Assembly: GCA_036651815.1 (NCBI GenBank)
Contig: JAVVXB010000019.1
Span: forward strand, 1-56,380
Direction of reading: 5' to 3'
DNA length: 56,380 nt
From: JAVVXB01 sp036651815
GTDB taxonomy: Bacteria; Bacillota; Clostridia; Christensenellales; CAG-138
Positions 16,945-25,146 of this stretch are shown here, piece by piece (within the stretch, counting starts at the first letter, position 1; every line of letters starts with the position of its first letter). The notes under the pieces are model-generated. The model did not search any database. It was not told the DNA's origin and saw only the letters and a program-made list of their open reading frames with translations. Both the position numbers and the translations under genes were made by a program.

Positions 16945-18716
16945 TGGAGCAAAAGCATCGGTATCGGTCGGTTATCAGCGGGACAGGCGGGCGATGGGCG
17001 ACATCCGCTCTGCTTGCCGCACTGTGCATGCTGCTGACCTTTGCACTGTATCGGACAACTTTTTTGAATAACGATGATACCAATATTATGTATGCCATAG
17101 CGGGGTACCGTACCGGACAACCTTTTCCAACGCATCGGTTCATCAATGTGGCGCTTGGATGGCTGATTTATAGACTCTATGGCGCGCTGCCTGCGATTCC
17201 GTGGTGGGCCGTATATCAGATCGCTATGCTGTGGCTGTCGACGACTGTCATTTTTTCCAGCATACGAAAGATATGTCAACGTGCGAAGATCGAAGACTGG
17301 GTGGCGGTTGTGGCGCTGGTGCTGCTGTATGGAACCATGCTGGTGTATACGGTGGCTTGGGTTGCATTTACACTGACGGCGGCTATGTTGGGTACGGCAG
17401 CGATGTCGCTGGTTTTTGCGCTGGACTGGGAAACGGACGCCCGTGCTACGCAGTGGTGGACGGCAGCTGGCAGTCTTGTACTGCTTGTGCTGTGTTTCTT
17501 CACACGGAATTCATCGGGTTACAGTATGCTTTGCTTTGTGGGCGCGGCGGTGTTTTATCAGTTTTTAAAAACACGAGGCAGGCGGCGTGCCGCTGTCTGC
17601 TGTTATGCGGCGGTAGCGGGTGGATTGGTTGCTGGCGCAGTACTGCTGAATCACGTGGGCATCGTTCGATTAAATGCACCGAATTATGTTTCGTTTGAAG
17701 AGGCTCGTGGAGAATTCATTGATTTTCCGCATATCACCTACGAGGATGATCCGGCATTCTTTGCCAAGATCGGTTGGGATAAAACCATCTATGACCTAGC
17801 GGATAACCGCTGTTATATTGATGAATGTATCAACGCTGACACCATGATGGCCGTGGTTTCCGCACAACTTCAGCAGCAACCGGGGGTTGGTGCGCGTCTA
17901 ACCGATGCGCTGAATTACGGAATCAAATATTTCCGCGGCAGCGGCGTCTCTCAATATATGCTTGTGGTGCCTGTGCTGTTGCTGCTACTGGCAACGTGGA
18001 TCTTTCTGCGTGGGAAAAAAGGCGGCACGGAACTACTCGTTTGCTGCGCAGTGGCCGCCGGCTCATTTATCCTGTGCTTCTACTTATGTGTTATCGGCCG
18101 TTTCCCCGTACGCACGTTTATGTTGATCGCGATTCCAGCTGCCGTTGCGGAAGCATTGCTGACTGCGCAACTGTACAGATTGGATGAGAAAGGTTGCGTG
18201 CTTGAAAAAAGAATATTTCGCGCGGTACGGGTCGTGCTTTACAGCGTGGGCGGGATGATGCTGCTTTGGAGTATCATCATGACGCAGCGTGCGTTACTTG
18301 CCTATGACAAATCCGAGCAGGTGGAACAAAACGCAGCTGCTGAGCAATACGTGATTGCACATTCGGAAAACCTCTATATCACCGATGTGACCAGCCTTGA
18401 GAACATCGCGCTGTTTACCGTTTATCCGGATGAAAACGAACGTCCTGTCAATCTCGTTGACTGGGGCGGAACGGGGATGTATTCCGGTTGGAAGCAAAAG
18501 CAGCTCCAAACGAATGGATTGGAACGACTGTCCGGGGAGATATTTCGTGGCGACAACGTGTACTTCGTGACCGCAGCAAGCAGCGATCGGCTGGACATAC
18601 TCTATGCATACCTTGTGAAACATATGGGCGCAACGGGCTATGACCGGACGGATCTGATTACGGGGGATATTGGCGTTTACCACTTTTTGTTTGCTGAAAA
18701 GGAGATGGACCAATGA
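16941..18716 (+). CDS. Multi-spanning membrane protein, GT-C-like, paralogue 2 of 3
   Basis: This 591-aa protein is collinear with its neighbours. The first loop has FLNNDDTNIMYAIAGYRTGQP, then FINVALG and PAIPWW. It continues with NYVSFEEARGEFIDFPH and KIGWDKTIYDLADNRCYIDE, then a C-terminal AHSENLYITDV and NLVDWGGTGMYS. The conserved NDD, GY-x-TG-x-P, FIN, PWW and GWD blocks define this small paralogue set. ATG 16941 overlaps the previous stop; ATG 16944 is an alternative with better spacing from GGAGG. A lipid-sugar-dependent glycosyltransferase with its own acceptor or linkage is the likely role, by inference. Confidence 0.7.
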   Translation: MMEQKHRYRSVISGTGGRWATSALLAALCMLLTFALYRTTFLNNDDTNIMYAIAGYRTGQPFPTHRFINVALGWLIYRLYGALPAIPWWAVYQIAMLWLSTTVIFSSIRKICQRAKIEDWVAVVALVLLYGTMLVYTVAWVAFTLTAAMLGTAAMSLVFALDWETDARATQWWTAAGSLVLLVLCFFTRNSSGYSMLCFVGAAVFYQFLKTRGRRRAAVCCYAAVAGGLVAGAVLLNHVGIVRLNAPNYVSFEEARGEFIDFPHITYEDDPAFFAKIGWDKTIYDLADNRCYIDECINADTMMAVVSAQLQQQPGVGARLTDALNYGIKYFRGSGVSQYMLVVPVLLLLLATWIFLRGKKGGTELLVCCAVAAGSFILCFYLCVIGRFPVRTFMLIAIPAAVAEALLTAQLYRLDEKGCVLEKRIFRAVRVVLYSVGGMMLLWSIIMTQRALLAYDKSEQVEQNAAAEQYVIAHSENLYITDVTSLENIALFTVYPDENERPVNLVDWGGTGMYSGWKQKQLQTNGLERLSGEIFRGDNVYFVTAASSDRLDILYAYLVKHMGATGYDRTDLITGDIGVYHFLFAEKEMDQ

Positions 18717-20488
18717 AGACACCGTGCAAGATCTGTCCACTATTTTCCCACGTGTATCATAATATATGGGGACGGATACTGTTTTCGGCTGGAATTGCAG
18801 CCCTTACTATGCTGCTGTTTTCAAAAGTTCAGACCATTTCCTATCTTACCAATGACGACAACGCCATCGCTTTTGCGTTGGCTGGATATCAGACGGGAGC
18901 GCCGTATCCATATGCCTTGTTTATCAACTGTTTGCTGGGCTATCTGGTCAGCATGTTGTATACGCTTCTGCCCGCGGTGCCGTGGTGGCCGGTATTGCAG
19001 CTATGCGTCATTTTTTTATCACTGACGGTAATCGGCTCCGTCTTGCTGCGATTGGGGGAACGGCAGGGAAGATCCGTTTTTTTACCGCTCATGCTGTATG
19101 GATCGCTGCTTCTTCTCTGTGCGCTTCAGCCGGTGGTCCTGCTGACCTACACGGTGACGGCAGCTTTTGCGGGCGCGGCAGGGGTAGCGCTGCTTGTCTG
19201 CGCGGTGGGGGAAAATATAAAAAAACGGCGTATCCTGAATCTCTTTGGGGTTCTGGCACTTTTCGGCAGTTTCCTCTGGCGGGAAGAAACGGGATTTGTC
19301 ATGCTGTGCTTTTTTGCGGTTGCTTGTGTTTATCGGGTACTGCTGCCTTTGTGGGAGCAAAAGTTGATGCGTAAACTGGATGGGCAACAGCGGCAGTGTG
19401 CTGTATATTTGCGCGATACCGCTGTGTGCTTTCTGGCGGTAGCTTTGCTGTGCGGTGGAGCGTTTTGTCTGAATAACGCTATGCGTGCCCGCGTGGATGG
19501 GAAACGGTATACAGCCTTTTTCCAATATCGCGAGCGGTTCACCGATTATCCACGCGATACCTATGCGGAAAATCCAGAGCTGTATGCGTCTGTTGGTTGG
19601 GATGAGACGGTATATGCATTGGCTGACAACTGGTGTTTTCTGGATGAGCGTATACAAGCGGACACGCTGAAAAAGATTACGGAAGGTAGCACACATTGGA
19701 CGATGCCGTCATTACGGACGGCTGCAATGGAGCTTTCCACATGGTTGCATGAAGAGCCTTCGGCGTGGATGACCGTTTGTGTACTGCTTTGTCTGTTGCT
19801 TGCGGCAATCTATCAGTTTTTGAAAAATGGGCGAAGGAACCCTTCCGCATTGATTGCCTTACTGTGCTGCCTGCTAGGCGGTATGGCGCTGTGCGTGTAT
19901 CTCTGCCTTTCCGGCCGTTTCTTACTGCGTACGTTTCAGGTTGTAGCCATTCCGGCCATTACGCTTTCCATGGCGCTGTTTTTAGAACTGCCGAAGACGC
20001 AGAGACGTATTGACCATGTGGCGTTGGCGATTGTGCTTGGGGGCATCATGGTTGCGTCGCTGCTATCCGGTGTGCTGCAGGCGAAGGAACTTCGGGTGAA
20101 CAGCCCCAAACAACTGCTTGCAGACTGCCGCAGCGTCCATGCATATGTACTTGCCCACCCGCAGGATGTTTTTGTACGGGATACGTTGACGTTTAACGAT
20201 ATCGATGCGTTCGCCACTTTTCCAGATGGAAAACCGATTAATCTGTTGTCTTGGGGCGGATGCGGTATGCGGTCGGAGGCATATCACCGACAGCTTGCCG
20301 CAAATGGGATTACAGCCCAGTATGCAGATTTGTTCCGCGCAGAAAACGTATATTTCATTACTTCTGCGCAGCGTACCGATGCAGGGGAACTGCTGCTCAA
20401 TTATCTTAAAACTGTTCAAGGAGCAAGCGGATATGCGCGCGTGGATACCATTGGATCGGAGATTGCGGTATACAAGGTGCTATATTAA
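18713..20488 (+). CDS. Multi-spanning membrane protein, GT-C-like, paralogue 3 of 3
   Basis: This 591-aa protein shares the set's blocks: ISYLTNDDNAIAFALAGYQTGAP, LFINCLLGYL, LPAVPWW, RFTDYPRDTYAENPELYASVGWD, and a C-terminal NLLSWGGCGMRS. The mid-region EE in LWREETGF replaces the SS of the other two copies, a visible divergence at a conserved loop. It starts with an ATGA overlap after GGAG. The last base of its stop is the first base of the next start (TAATG), so the peptidase-like gene is coupled to it. Confidence 0.7.
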   Translation: MKTPCKICPLFSHVYHNIWGRILFSAGIAALTMLLFSKVQTISYLTNDDNAIAFALAGYQTGAPYPYALFINCLLGYLVSMLYTLLPAVPWWPVLQLCVIFLSLTVIGSVLLRLGERQGRSVFLPLMLYGSLLLLCALQPVVLLTYTVTAAFAGAAGVALLVCAVGENIKKRRILNLFGVLALFGSFLWREETGFVMLCFFAVACVYRVLLPLWEQKLMRKLDGQQRQCAVYLRDTAVCFLAVALLCGGAFCLNNAMRARVDGKRYTAFFQYRERFTDYPRDTYAENPELYASVGWDETVYALADNWCFLDERIQADTLKKITEGSTHWTMPSLRTAAMELSTWLHEEPSAWMTVCVLLCLLLAAIYQFLKNGRRNPSALIALLCCLLGGMALCVYLCLSGRFLLRTFQVVAIPAITLSMALFLELPKTQRRIDHVALAIVLGGIMVASLLSGVLQAKELRVNSPKQLLADCRSVHAYVLAHPQDVFVRDTLTFNDIDAFATFPDGKPINLLSWGGCGMRSEAYHRQLAANGITAQYADLFRAENVYFITSAQRTDAGELLLNYLKTVQGASGYARVDTIGSEIAVYKVLY

Positions 20489-20991
20489 TGGAACTACAAA
20501 ATAAAGCTGCATATACCGATGATGGTTACATTGTGAATCAAGCGTGCTTGCATGATGTACGCTATGGTTGCCGCACATCAGACTGTAATGGATGTGGGTG
20601 GATCGCGGCTTATAATTTTTTACGCAGCTTGGCGGATGATGCACCAGAGGAAGAGGTAGCGCGCGCCTTGTCCAGCCATGCGTTGTTCCGGGGACTTCTT
20701 GGGACGAGCCCATTTCGTCTGCGCAGATATCTCAAACGGCGTGGCTATGCAATTCATAGCTATATTGGACCCAAAAAAGTCGTGTGGGCTGCCGAAACTG
20801 CGCGTGCTGGCATTCTGCTGTATCGACATTCGTCCGGTTGGCATTTTGTTGCATTTGTTCGTGTGGATGCCCGGGGCGGCTTACGGTTTTTCAACGCCAG
20901 CCCGGGAAACGCCCAGCATATTCTTTCAATGCAGACGTTTTTGACAGTTTGCAATCGAACGCCGCTGTGTTATCTGCTGTCTGTCCAATAA
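20488..20991 (+). CDS. Papain-like/C39-like cysteine peptidase-fold protein
   Basis: The 167-aa protein has DCNGCGWIAAYNFL (candidate nucleophilic Cys in NGCGW), GWHFVAFVRVD (candidate His) and FFNASPG (candidate Asn), in the C-H-N order of papain/C39-type folds. There is no signal peptide or membrane segment. Further Cys residues (CLHDV, CRTSDC) surround the active-site Cys. It is translationally coupled to the third GT-C-like gene. Possible roles are proteolytic maturation, transamidation or a regulatory fold; nothing in the sequence decides. Confidence 0.6.
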   Translation: MELQNKAAYTDDGYIVNQACLHDVRYGCRTSDCNGCGWIAAYNFLRSLADDAPEEEVARALSSHALFRGLLGTSPFRLRRYLKRRGYAIHSYIGPKKVVWAAETARAGILLYRHSSGWHFVAFVRVDARGGLRFFNASPGNAQHILSMQTFLTVCNRTPLCYLLSVQ

Positions 20992-21308
20992 ATAACAGCG
21001 GATTGAGCAAGACTCCACAAGACTGCCGATCATCTGGTTGCCTAGCGTGAAAACGGATGTTCGACAGGTTGATGTGCGTTACCCAGACGATTGCAGGGAT
21101 GACAGAAGCCTATTCAATTCAAGGTTGCCACACCTTGTGAACTTAAAAAGCGTCCTTGATTTGCATTGACTGGCTGCATATCCAACTGGATGCGATGCCG
21201 GATGCATTAAAATATGCAGTATGCAAGAGAAACATCAGAATTTCAGTCAGGGTACTGTCGCTCATCCTTTAAGATCACGGTTACAAGCATATAAGCCAAC
21301 AAAATAAA
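20992..21308. other. Intergenic region, no gene recognised
   Basis: Between the convergent peptidase-like gene and pfkA lie about 320 nt with no open frame that has a ribosome site. One interrupted plus-strand frame (around 21170-21270) looks faintly protein-like (WLHIQLDAMPDALKYAV), but I could not assign it. Confidence 0.5.
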
Positions 21309-21347
21309 AACAGGCTGCTCCATGCAAAAGCACAAGAACGGCCTGTT
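21309..21347 (-). terminator. Intrinsic terminator after pfkA
   Basis: On the minus strand AACAGGC pairs with GCCTGTT (21341-21347 with 21309-21315), with an inner TGCT/AGCA pairing in the loop. The run TTTATTTTG follows. It lies about 55 nt past the pfkA stop. Confidence 0.65.
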
Positions 21348-21401
21348 GAGAATAGCTACCAAGGATAAACGGAAACGTCCATCGAATTTTCAGAGTGCGC
21401 T

Positions 21402-22376
21402 TTAGATGGAAATATCCTGAGCGACTTGATACATATACGGGTCAAGCTCTTTTTTCATTTGTAAGGCTTCTTCAATGGGAAGCGTGCAGATGCGGGAATC
21501 GCGATAGCAGACCACCTCGTTTGTTTTGTTTGCCATGAGCTCTTCAACTGCACGATGCCCCATGCGTGCTGCCATAACGCGGTCACGCGCGGAAGGATTG
21601 CCGCCACGCTGAATGTGACCGATGATGGTGATGCGCGTATCTAGACCCATTTCTTCCTTGATGCGGTTGGCAATTTCAACGGTATGGCCAACACCTTCCG
21701 CGACAATGATGATATGGTGGTGTTTATTGCGATAGCGGCCTTCTCGAATATGCTCTGCGACATCCCGGTCAAAGTCGTATGGCATTTCCGGTATCAAAAT
21801 TGCAGTTGCACCGACGGAAAGTCCGACATAAACTGCAAGATGTCCTGCATTGTTGCCCATGACTTCCACAACAGAGGTACGCTCATGAGACTGCATGGTG
21901 TCGGCTAGCTTGTCGATTGCTTCAATTGCTGTGTTGGCGGCGGTATCGAAACCGATGGAGTAATGTGAGCAACCGATGTCATTATCAATGGTAGCTGGAA
22001 TACCGATGGTATTGATGCCTTCCCGAGATAGCGCGAGCGCACCGCGGAACGTGCCATCGCCACCGATTGTCACGAGGCCATTGATGCCGAGATAGCGGCA
22101 GGCATCTGCTGCTTTTTGGATTCCATTGGGCGATTCGAACTCTGCGCAACGTGCAGTATAGAGAATTGTGCCGCCTCTGCTGCTGATTCCATTGACGCTG
22201 CGGGCATCAAGCTCGATAACGTCGGAATGAATCAAACCGTTGTACCCATGATAAATTCCAACGGGAATGACGTCGTGCGCCACACAGTTGCGTACGGCGG
22301 AACGGATGGCGGCGTTCATACCAGGCGCATCTCCGCCGCTCGTCAGAATGCCGATTCTGCGAATTTTATCAGTCAT
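21402..22376 (-). CDS. pfkA: ATP-dependent 6-phosphofructokinase
   Basis: This 324-aa enzyme phosphorylates fructose-6-phosphate to the 1,6-bisphosphate in cytosolic glycolysis. Visible motifs are ILTSGGDAPGMNAAIR (ATP site), GGDGTFRGA (Gly rather than the Asp of PPi-dependent enzymes), PATIDNDI with the catalytic Asp, GFDTAANTAIEAID, and EVMGNNAGHLA. The site before TIDND is Ala, not the Lys of PPi enzymes, supporting ATP use. ATG 22376 is preferred over 22397 because AAAGGA precedes it. It is monocistronic with its own promoter and terminator. Confidence 0.93.
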   Translation of the reverse strand: MTDKIRRIGILTSGGDAPGMNAAIRSAVRNCVAHDVIPVGIYHGYNGLIHSDVIELDARSVNGISSRGGTILYTARCAEFESPNGIQKAADACRYLGINGLVTIGGDGTFRGALALSREGINTIGIPATIDNDIGCSHYSIGFDTAANTAIEAIDKLADTMQSHERTSVVEVMGNNAGHLAVYVGLSVGATAILIPEMPYDFDRDVAEHIREGRYRNKHHHIIIVAEGVGHTVEIANRIKEEMGLDTRITIIGHIQRGGNPSARDRVMAARMGHRAVEELMANKTNEVVCYRDSRICTLPIEEALQMKKELDPYMYQVAQDISI

Positions 22377-22419
22377 AACCGTTTCAGTTCCTTTCATTTT
22401 TAAAAAAAATCACTCACAT

Positions 22420-22448
22420 ATTATACTATGTGCTTACTTGCAATGCAA
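22420..22448 (-). promoter_or_regulatory. Promoter of pfkA
   Basis: On the minus strand TTGCAT and TATAAT are spaced by 17 nt. The -10 lies about 44 nt before the ATG at 22376. Confidence 0.65.
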
Positions 22449-22545
22449 ATAAAACACGCTGCATTTCTTTGAAACAAAATATTCATAATTATGAAAGATA
22501 TAAAAACGAATCCTGCAAAATTTGATGTTATGAAAGGAAGGATGT

Positions 22546-22555
22546 GGACATGTCC
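22546..22555. promoter_or_regulatory. 10-bp perfect palindrome, candidate operator
   Basis: GGACATGTCC occurs once in the ~390-nt region between the pfkA promoter and the catabolic operon. No gene or known riboswitch fold was recognised in 22449-22744. Confidence 0.25.
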
Positions 22556-22744
22556 GTCAAATTGATAATCAGAGCAAATGATATATTCTTATGAAAGGAG
22601 ATACCGAAGAAAGACAGAGGATTAGTGAAAAATAGCGAGATGAATTGATGAGTAAAAAAAACATACAAAAGAGGATAAGCAAAGTGCAGATAAAATATAT
22701 TTTTCAAAATTGAGTAATATATGTGACAAAATGCAAGTATGCAC

Positions 22745-22773
22745 TAGACAACGCTTCATAATAGCTGTACAAT
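22745..22773 (+). promoter_or_regulatory. Candidate promoter of the 22842 catabolic operon
   Basis: TAGACA and TACAAT are separated by 17 nt, 68 nt before the first start codon. Match to consensus is moderate. Confidence 0.4.
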
Positions 22774-22841
22774 CAGAACGTAGTCGCAAAAAAGCGGCAC
22801 AGCACATCACATATCAAACAGTTTCATAAGGAGGCACGCGC

Positions 22842-23513
22842 ATGAGCAAGTACGACATCATTATTGACGGCATGGAAGCCCAACTAAGACCACCGACCAT
22901 CGGTATGAAAACCTATGAACCAAAAGTAATTCCTCTTACAACCGGCGAAGATATGTTGGTTCGCGAAGCAACGCGTGAGGAGATGGGCATGATCATTGAC
23001 GGCATCAAGGTGCTGCTGGATCATGAAAAAGATTTCTACGACATCGTTTCCGCACGAATCATAGCTGAATTGCTTGGTATGCTTCGTTATCGCGTTCGGG
23101 ATGAATATCTTTTCATCGGCGCGGTGGATGGCGAGATTGCAGGGATTGTGAACGGACGCCTTGTCAATGAGAAAGTCGGCATGTCTTACCATACCATGAC
23201 ACTCAAACGTGGCGCTCGCATCGGTGCGCAGTTGTTTGCTGCAAAGATGGAATATCATTTTGATTTTATGAATCAAGATGAAGTCTGGATCGTAGCGGAA
23301 AGCCCCAATGGTTTCAAACGCTGGATGATCGAATACGAGTTGGAATCTCGCCCGGAGTGCGGACACGAGCTTGGCGGCGTCCCGACCTATGTGCTGACCA
23401 GAGAACTCTGGGAGAAGCATAAGGACAATAAGAACGTCGGTATTCGTCCGGCTTTTGAAGATGTGATCGAGGCAAATAAAATCGTCCATATGCCTGCGAA
23501 GATCAGCGTCTGA
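22842..23513 (+). CDS. GNAT-like acyltransferase-fold protein, unknown substrate
   Basis: This 223-aa protein follows AAGGAGG. Its middle has the shape of a GNAT fold: VREATREEMGMI at the start, the strand pair LFIGAVDGEIAGIVNGRLV, an acyl-CoA-loop-like KRGARIGAQLFAAKMEYHFD, then DEVWIVAESPNGFKRWMIEY. The ~30-residue N-terminus and ~35-residue C-terminus lie outside that core. It is the first gene of an operon with a thiolase-fold protein and a DUF35 protein, so it probably handles an acyl-CoA made or used by them. The exact reaction is unknown. Confidence 0.6.
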   Translation: MSKYDIIIDGMEAQLRPPTIGMKTYEPKVIPLTTGEDMLVREATREEMGMIIDGIKVLLDHEKDFYDIVSARIIAELLGMLRYRVRDEYLFIGAVDGEIAGIVNGRLVNEKVGMSYHTMTLKRGARIGAQLFAAKMEYHFDFMNQDEVWIVAESPNGFKRWMIEYELESRPECGHELGGVPTYVLTRELWEKHKDNKNVGIRPAFEDVIEANKIVHMPAKISV

Positions 23514-23551
23514 GCACCTGTCAGCTCCACTTGGAAGAAAGGAAAATGGAA

Positions 23552-24748
23552 ATGAGGCAAGTAGGAATTGTTGGCATCGGCCATACAAAATTCGGAAAGT
23601 CCGCGGTTCCCTTTATTGATATGCTTTGCGAGGCGGCGTTGCAGGCGATGGATGACGCTGGCGCAAAGACTGGTCGCAAAAATGTCATTGATCAGGTATT
23701 CGTTGGTTCGATGGGGTCCGGCATGGTCAGCCGAATCAGCGGTGCGGCTTCTGCTGTGGTCGACACGTTGAATATTCGCCCAGCCATGGCGGAAACGGTT
23801 GAGAACGGTCCTGCTTCTGGCGCGTCCGCTGTGAAGCTTGGGTATATGGCCATTGCCAGTGGCATGTGCGACTGTGTGCTGGTCATTGGCGGAGAAGGCA
23901 TGCGTGCCGTATCCGGCTGGGAAGGCACAGACTTTGTGGCAACCATGTTACATCCTGAGGGAGAATATAAATATGGCTGTACATTACCGTCTTTTGCCGG
24001 CTTATTTACCCGTCTCTGCATGAATAAATATGGTGTGGAGAGCAAGGATCTATCCATCATCTCTGTTAAGAACCATGAAAATGCATGCCACAATCCCGTG
24101 GCGCATATTCAACGGCCAGTAATCTTAGATCGTATAACGAATCCCGCATATATCAATGCGACGAATCCGTTGGTGGCGGATCCGCTGCGGCAGTTTGATA
24201 TGTGCCCCGTGTCCGATGGCGCGGCGGCGGTGCTGCTCGTGGCTGGGGACAAACAGGAGGAGTTGGGCTTGGGCGCAAAGAAATTTGTTCGTATTGCCGG
24301 TATCTATTCGGCAACGGATACCCATGTGGTTGCCAACCGCGCAAATCCGACGGATCTTCTGGCTGTACGCCTCAGCGCACAGAAAGCATACGAGATGGCT
24401 GGCATGACGCCAGCGGATATCGATGTGGCTGAGCTGCATGATGCATTCCAGATTCTGGAAATCGCGGAGAGCGAAGAGGTTGGTTTCTTCAAGAAGGGCG
24501 AAGGCCATCTGGCCGCGCGTCGTGGAGATACCAAAATCGGCGGGAAAATGCCCATCAACACGTCCGGCGGACTCAAAGCCAAGGGACATCCGCTGGGTGC
24601 AACAGGCGTTTCACAGATTGTGGAGCTTGTCAAACAGCTTCGCGGCGAAGCTACCGGCCGTCAGGTTGAAGGTGCGAAGACTGGCCTAGCCGTCAATTTC
24701 GGCGGATTTGGCAACAACGTCGTATCGACCATCCTGACAACGAAGTAA
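23552..24748 (+). CDS. Thiolase-fold protein (SCP2-type, DUF35 partner), nucleophilic Cys replaced
   Basis: This ~398-aa protein has the thiolase frame: VGIVGIGHTKFGKS at the start, GSMGSG, GGEGM, and a C-terminal NTSGGLKAKGHPLGATGVSQI holding the catalytic His. It ends VNFGGFGNNV. Where thiolases read AC-ASG, this one reads NGPASGASAV, so the nucleophilic Cys is Pro (codon at 23810). The second Cys is also absent, as is usual in SCP2-type relatives. ATG 23552 is chosen from AAAGGA spacing. The next gene encodes a DUF35 protein, the normal partner of this class. It may catalyse C-C chemistry without a covalent thioester, or bind acyl-CoA only. Confidence 0.8.
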   Translation: MRQVGIVGIGHTKFGKSAVPFIDMLCEAALQAMDDAGAKTGRKNVIDQVFVGSMGSGMVSRISGAASAVVDTLNIRPAMAETVENGPASGASAVKLGYMAIASGMCDCVLVIGGEGMRAVSGWEGTDFVATMLHPEGEYKYGCTLPSFAGLFTRLCMNKYGVESKDLSIISVKNHENACHNPVAHIQRPVILDRITNPAYINATNPLVADPLRQFDMCPVSDGAAAVLLVAGDKQEELGLGAKKFVRIAGIYSATDTHVVANRANPTDLLAVRLSAQKAYEMAGMTPADIDVAELHDAFQILEIAESEEVGFFKKGEGHLAARRGDTKIGGKMPINTSGGLKAKGHPLGATGVSQIVELVKQLRGEATGRQVEGAKTGLAVNFGGFGNNVVSTILTTK

Positions 24749-24763
24749 GGGAGGAAATGATCC

Positions 24764-25129
24764 ATGGAACAAATGTATGCCTACAAGTGCAAAAAGTGCG
24801 GCAAGCTGCATCATCCTCGCTACATCGTTTGCCAGAACCCGGATTGCGATGGCCGCGAGTTTGAGACAATTCCGTTGGAAGGCCCCTGCAAGCTGCTTAC
24901 TTGGACCCGCGTGTATAACCTGCCGGAGGGCTATATGTGCCCATGGCTGAACTTTGGCATTGTGGAGTTCCCGAATGGAATTCGCGCCACCGGCCAAATC
25001 GGCTTTGACGATGGAATCGAATGTGGTATGGATCTGGTTGCCACAGTTGGGGTCGTTCGCACACGGCGGATTCTATACAAAGAGACCATCGACACTGAGG
25101 AGTGCGGTTTCATTTTTGTGAAACCGTAA
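24764..25129 (+). CDS. DUF35 protein: zinc ribbon plus OB-fold
   Basis: In this 121-aa protein the N-terminal rubredoxin-like ribbon carries KCKKCGKLHHPRYIVCQNPDC (four Cys). The OB-fold segment follows (LLTWTRVYNLPEGYMCPWLNFGIVEFPNGIRATGQI). DUF35 proteins bind thiolase-like condensing enzymes and are thought to channel CoA intermediates. It sits 15 nt after the thiolase-fold gene, with GGGAGG before its start. The pairing supports a working complex even though the thiolase lacks its Cys. Confidence 0.88.
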   Translation: MEQMYAYKCKKCGKLHHPRYIVCQNPDCDGREFETIPLEGPCKLLTWTRVYNLPEGYMCPWLNFGIVEFPNGIRATGQIGFDDGIECGMDLVATVGVVRTRRILYKETIDTEECGFIFVKP

Positions 25130-25146
25130 AAATCAGGATTAAAACC

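Noticed and set aside
19082..19696. 204-codon minus-strand frame inside the third GT-C-like gene
   Set aside because: Opposite to a conserved paralogue and rich in Arg/Gln/His as expected from antisense reading; no start signal.
20992..21308. Broken protein-like plus-strand frame between the peptidase-like gene and pfkA
   Set aside because: No recognisable family and several stops; not enough to call a pseudogene.
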